DNA of 64,000 nucleotides from Sphaerolaimus hirsutus (taxonomy: Eukaryota > Nematoda > Chromadorea > Monhysterida > Sphaerolaimidae), in the NCBI GenBank assembly GCA_964036195.1, contig OZ038457.1, forward strand, positions 14,287,147 to 14,351,146, written 5' to 3'. Each line of letters opens with the position of its first letter. The first letter of the stretch is position 1. This document shows, piece after piece, positions 59,082-64,000 of this stretch. Made by a program: the position numbers and the translations under genes. The notes beneath the pieces are model-generated. The model was given only the letters and a program-made list of their open reading frames with translations. It did not search any database and was not told the origin of the DNA.

Positions 59082-59524
59082 GTTCGTTTTTTTTCTCCTT
59101 ATATTTTACTTACTGTTTGGTGTGGAAATTTCGTGTTTGGTAGCAGGTGCGCCGTTATTTTGTAATAAGAAAGATTCCATGCATGTTTGCCATGCAAACA
59201 AGTTAATAATTTCGGGGCAGGTGTTCATCCAAAACGTAGCATCTTACATAAATACAAAATTCATTGCCCATGTAAATGTAAATGTGTTTATTTAAATATT
59301 TATGTACACAGCAAGCACAAGAACACAAGAAAAATTTTGATTGAAAAATGCAGTGCGGCTTGCGCGCAGATCACAGCACTGAGCAAATGTTGTTGTTTTT
59401 TGTAAAATAAATACTATCCAAATTAAAGTCGATAAATATCTTTTGGCAATAACTCGGACACATTCAACTCGACATTTCCGCGTAGCGTAATGGGAAGAAA
59501 TCAGACAATCGTTCTAATTTCCAC

Positions 59525-61011
59525 CTATGAGCACTGGTCACCCATCTGATCACGAGCACATAACACACATCGATCGAGCTCCTTGTTGCTGCTCCACTTG
59601 CACAACCCACTTCTTATGTGTCTGAAGTGGGCACTGCTCACAGCCGATTCTTGGCCACCTCCTGTCATTCGGCAGTGCGCGTGTTTTCTGTAGCATTCGG
59701 TCACTTTCAAGTCTGATGCGCTATTTCCCTGGGCAAAGAGAGCTGCGTCTGTTGTCGATGATGAGGTATTTGACGCTGATGATGATGTGCTGCAGGATAA
59801 TTTGTTATCTGGCTGCTCAGCGCTCGATATCTGAGTGTATGTTTTCGATTGGTTGCAATGCAACGTTGATTATCGAACGTGACAAATTTTGTCTGGAACG
59901 TGTGAATTGATATACTCCAGTGAGTTTACTTACATATTGCGCGTAGTTCAAGCTGGAAACGTGCCAATTTAATTACCACATGCGATTTTCACTTTTAAAA
60001 AAGTTGAAAAATTGATTGCTGGTATAGCGTGATGCGTTATGCTATTCACAACAATGAAGTGAATGAACGTTTTAACCTTTACAAAAATCTTATGCTTTAA
60101 TTATCATTGGCACGCTTCCAACGTGAAACATAAATAACTGCGCATGCAGAGTATAAAGTCCAGTGAGTATAAAACACCCACCACATACCTGGCATTGGCA
60201 GTTTTCGGCGTATTTCTGTTTCCTCAGCGCACTTTTTATTCTGTGTGTGAGTTCTGACCACGGCTGCACCCAGTCACAATGGCTGACAGACATGTGTAGT
60301 TGGTTGTTGATTTTCTGTAGTGAACCTGAAGTGGAAAAACTCCGATGTAGGGAACAACTCGATGATCTCAGAGAAGGGATTATTCAGGGAACCCAGATAG
60401 GGAATTATTCAAGGATTCATCATTCAAGGTTCCAGTCTTGACACTCACCAGAGATGATGTACTTTGTTTTGTTCTGCACTTTCGCATAAACAGATTCTGG
60501 TAGGAGCAATTTCCCTAGCTGCGCATCACTAATCTGCTGAAAGCTGTCACCGATTTTGATCTGATTTTTTATTTTCATGTCGACAGACAACCATTCTTTG
60601 AATAACTGTTCCTCTGACAAATGCTTCAGCTGAGTCTTGATCACTGAAAATGGTTTGTAATGGTATTGTTTAAAGTGACATTGTTATCTTATGGACAAGT
60701 AAATATTGGTTCACTGGTAAGGGGGTTTCCAGTCATGTAGAGTGTAAAAGTTTCTATAAACTGTAAAAAATTCTGCTTTGTTCAGATTTCTGTATAGGTT
60801 CGTTCATTCCGAATTTTTTACGCGAATTGTGTTTTAGGTAAATAAAACGCCACCAACCAAAATCGGCTCTGCAAAACTTTGTCTGATAGTGTTCAGTACT
60901 GCAATCATCTTGAACCTCTGCCGCGTGCAATCCAATAATGCCGCAAATGGATAGAAAGAAAATGGAGCAAAAGTTATAGTAGGTAGCTGCTGAATACCAC
61001 GGGGAAATCAT
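59525..61011 (-). CDS. Timp: Tissue inhibitor of metalloproteinases, nested in synapsin intron
   Basis: Secreted metalloproteinase inhibitor family. Minus-strand exons: 60858-61011, 60449-60643, 60189-60325, 59525-59728 (last acceptor less sure). Phases agree, giving about 229 residues, slightly longer than usual. It has a hydrophobic signal region (NFCSIFFLSICGIIGLHA). Joining exons 1 and 2 makes CRADFVIKTQLK, matching FCNADFVI of TIMPs. Exon 3 gives SHCDWVQPWSEL and ENCQCQ (TIMP: TCSFVAPW, GCECK). Exon 4 gives KVTECYRKHAHC and a CKW...C...QCS tail. Odd: the N-terminal CxC is DxC, and the partner ESVC is ESVY, so the Cys1-Cys70 pair is gone. Confidence 0.9.
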
Positions 61012-61575
61012 TGTGTGGCTTGGTCTATATTGACTGAAGTCAGGTGATCATTTTGGTTTAGGTTGCGTTTCGCTCTGAGTCTGAAAATAATTTTTAGAAG
61101 TTTTTATTGTTATTGGAGTTTCAAAGATTCACTGAAAACGTGACACTCATGCGTTAATAATTGGCACAGTCCAGTGGAAAGTTAACAACGTTCTAAGCTA
61201 CAATCGAACACGGTCAGTTATACAACTTCGCAAGGCACGGTTTGACGAGAATGTGCTCAGAATTGAAGTAATTATCTCGTCGCCTTTCATTAACCCAGAC
61301 TAGTCGGGTCGGTTTGCGCACGCACAGTGCTCATATTTTAATGAGCAACGGTAGTCCTGCTTTCAATTTGACCCGGTGTAATTCAGTCGCTACACGCGGC
61401 TTAACTGCGTTACTTTCTGCCCACATACACGAGTTTATGATGCTTACATGATCGCATGATAACTTGCCAGTAATGAGAATTGAGAATGCATTGTGTTGCG
61501 CACGTCGGATAATGCGGCCAAATTGAATGCCGTCTGTATTGGGCACTTGAATGGAGTGTGTTCCACTTTTCATCC

Positions 61576-61964
61576 CTGACGGTTTACATGCTCACAGTTT
61601 TCATCTGAAATGCTCTGTCTTACTTGCCAAAACATACGGTTTTCAAGCCCCAGGCATGTTTTTACATGCCAAATTGATGTGACATTTTTTATCACAGCAT
61701 ATAACACTTTACGTGCTTAAGTATTACAGTTTACAAGCCACAGACATGCCGGCACACTAATATAGCCTGTAAACCATCGTATCTAGCAAGTAAATTGATA
61801 CAAAACAAACAACTTTGGCTTGAAAAGTGGCATACTTATAGCAAGTAAAGTGACATACTTTGGATGAAAACTGGCACAGTAGAGTAGCAAGTAAAGTGTC
61901 ACACTTAGCTAGTAAAGTGACACAGAATAACATGAAAACCCTGAGCATGTAAACCGTACAGGAT
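61576..61964. repeat. Inverted-repeat element upstream of TIMP
   Basis: CTGACGGTTTACATGCTCA at the left and TGAGCATGTAAACCGTACAG at the right, with several AAGTAAAGTGACA words inside. It lies about 570 bases upstream of the TIMP start codon. Confidence 0.7.
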
Positions 61965-64000
61965 GAAAAATGAATGAGTGAAATGAGTGAAAAAATGCGC
62001 CAATATTAATGCATTGCTCTGCACCGCTGGCACTGCCCTGCACTTCCTTTGTACCGGTGCCGGTCGTATCATAAGAAATGCATTGCATGGTGCTCGAATC
62101 GAGGCAAGCTGGCGTGCTTATTGTTTCCCAAATTGAATTTAGTTCGGGGCTTGGTGTTCTGCTCGAGGAATGTAGCTCTCACTGTTTGGCTTAACCATCA
62201 CCAAAGCTGCTCTACGTAATGTATGGAAGCCAAAAGTCGTTTACGTATGTTTTATGACTGTTTCTGCAATAAAGCACAGTCGTATTTCAATGGCATGTAA
62301 AATGCAGTGCTATGCATTGCAAATTGGAACTGGCCCGTTGCACTGTACGGACCGAATGCTTTGCTCAAAATGTTTTTGTAATTTGACGATGGAGTGATGT
62401 GAACAATTCCGCGCTTGATCCACTCAGAGTAAATGCTATGTGTGATGAGAAATCAAATGCTTTTTGGCGGATTTTGGTGCAAAGTAGATATCGTACAAAT
62501 AACGATTGAGATCGGGTGAATTGAGTACACCCTGACGAACGTTTGGTGTAATTACTCAGAGCCTATCCAGTATCAGATGATAGATGATAGATGCGATCTA
62601 TATGCGATACCTGTAAATATTTACAATTCTTAAAAACAACAATATAGTTTGGTTAAAGTTTACCGGGTTTTTATATTAGAATGATTCGCGGTTCAATTGC
62701 CGAGAGTAGCGCTAAAAAAATAGCCCACTGTTACAAAAATGAATCATGAACCTGTAGAAGTTTCAATTGCAGTGCTGCATTCCACATGCAGTATTTGCAT
62801 TTTCGGAAAGGTGTATAAAATGAACTTAAACTAAGAAACGACTCATTATTTGCCCAAAATCAACCACTTCTAACCCAGTGAAAGAAAAAAGTGTGCGAAA
62901 TGCGCGTCGCTGTAGAAAGTGTGCAAAGTGAAGACGGCGCTTTATCCGCGGGTGGTGTGGCGGTCGTGCATGTGGAAAGTCAACTGGTCTGTTACAAAGG
63001 CCATAAAAATTGCTCGGCGCTGTGCCGCCGTTAGAGTTCCAAAAATGGGAGGTTTGCAGAAAGTATAATAAAATATTTATAATCTCAGAAAATATCTCAA
63101 AAATATAAAATAATTAAATCTCTCTGAAAAAATGCTGAGAAAATTTAATAAAATATAAATGAGATACTTTCTTCTCATAAAGTGCCTAAATTTAGTTAAA
63201 TATCTCCGTAATAACAAGGATAAAATATGAATAAATATCATCAATTTTTTTGTGTTTTCTTATATTTTAAAAATATATAAATTTTTCAATATAAATTTTA
63301 AAATATAGATTTTGCAACGCTAGCCACCGGTGATGCACTCGCCCGCCGCAGGTGAATCATTCACACGAAAATCAAATCAAGATTGCGGTGCGGCCAGTAG
63401 TAAAGTGAAGAAATGTGAAAAAGAGGTAGGCAGGCGGCGTCTATTCTCACCTTTGCGTGACAGAAATTTTTCAACTGAGTTTTTATGACATTTTTCCATA
63501 GCCCTAAAGGGGAAGCTCTTGTACATTTGTACATGGAATTTTTTGTAGGTTTCACAGAAAATGGACGAAAAAACTGCTTGCAGAGTGAAATCTGATGACA
63601 TATCTAATCTGATGACATAGTGAAATATCTAATGACATGCTGTGCATTTAAATACCGGGTCTGAATAATTACGCATTGTGTGTTTGGTAATGACCACAAT
63701 GGGACGGCAAGGTACAAAAAATGTCCGACAAAAAAACAACGAAATAAAAACATATCACATGGCGACAGAACGGTGACAGAAGGGCCACGTGCGCATTATC
63801 TATGCATGCGCAATTTACTGCCATTCTTGCTGAATGCTGAGCCCAAAATGTCTGGAACCCTGCTGAGAAAAGTGGCCAATGATTGTTTGTGTTCCATCTC
63901 TCTGATATTGGAACTTCGGCCTTCAAAGATAGATACCGCATGAATGTTTGTACCTAGTTACGATTTGTCTTTCAGCGGGGATAATATCCCGTTAAATAAT
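61965..64000. other. Synapsin intron, no further gene recognised
   Basis: AT-rich, including 63060-63310 with ATAAAATATTT-like words similar to 4440-4620. No synapsin domain C exon (expected FPVVVKIGHAH) is visible, so the gene continues outside. Upstream sequences of TIMP would lie in the left part of this stretch; I see no clear promoter element. Confidence 0.5.

Noticed and set aside
61331-61573. Minus-strand reading frame upstream of TIMP
   Set aside because: No signal peptide, domain or splice link to the TIMP exons.

Overview
This is a eukaryotic, animal nuclear window. Coding sequence lies in short, relatively GC-rich exons with GT-AG introns, set in AT-rich DNA crowded with inverted-repeat elements. 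No bacterial operons, rRNA, tRNA or CRISPR were seen. Gene content and the synapsin/TIMP nesting (known in insects and vertebrates) fit a bilaterian, probably an invertebrate. I cannot name the species.

Layout: (1) 1-14355, plus strand: the 3' part of a xanthine dehydrogenase/aldehyde oxidase family gene, 20 exons with matching splice phases. Its last intron holds a young, complete LTR retrotransposon (9151-14095) that encodes Gag and protease but no reverse transcriptase or integrase, and whose 5' leader is an array of hairpins. (2) 15680-about 25368, plus strand: a gene of about 17 exons that I do not recognise. Two of its introns consist exactly of one short inverted-repeat transposon, and a third consists mostly of it. 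(3) 25369-46315: about 21 kb with no convincing gene, made of transposable-element remnants, simple repeats and AT-rich DNA. (4) 46316-59081, plus strand: the 5' part of synapsin, running out of the window. (5) 59525-61011, minus strand: a four-exon TIMP gene nested in the next synapsin intron. It has lost the two cysteines that form the functional N-terminal disulfide.

The most interesting system is an intron-making mobile element (introner). It starts GTGCCA, ends in a pyrimidine run and duplicates a 3-bp CWG target. At a CAG target the left CAG plus the element's GT forms a splice donor, and the right CAG supplies the acceptor. About ten copies are present, and the window contains a near-empty site for one of them. 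A second theme is a set of elements with 8-bp target duplications (hAT-like) whose interiors are built from one short repeated word.
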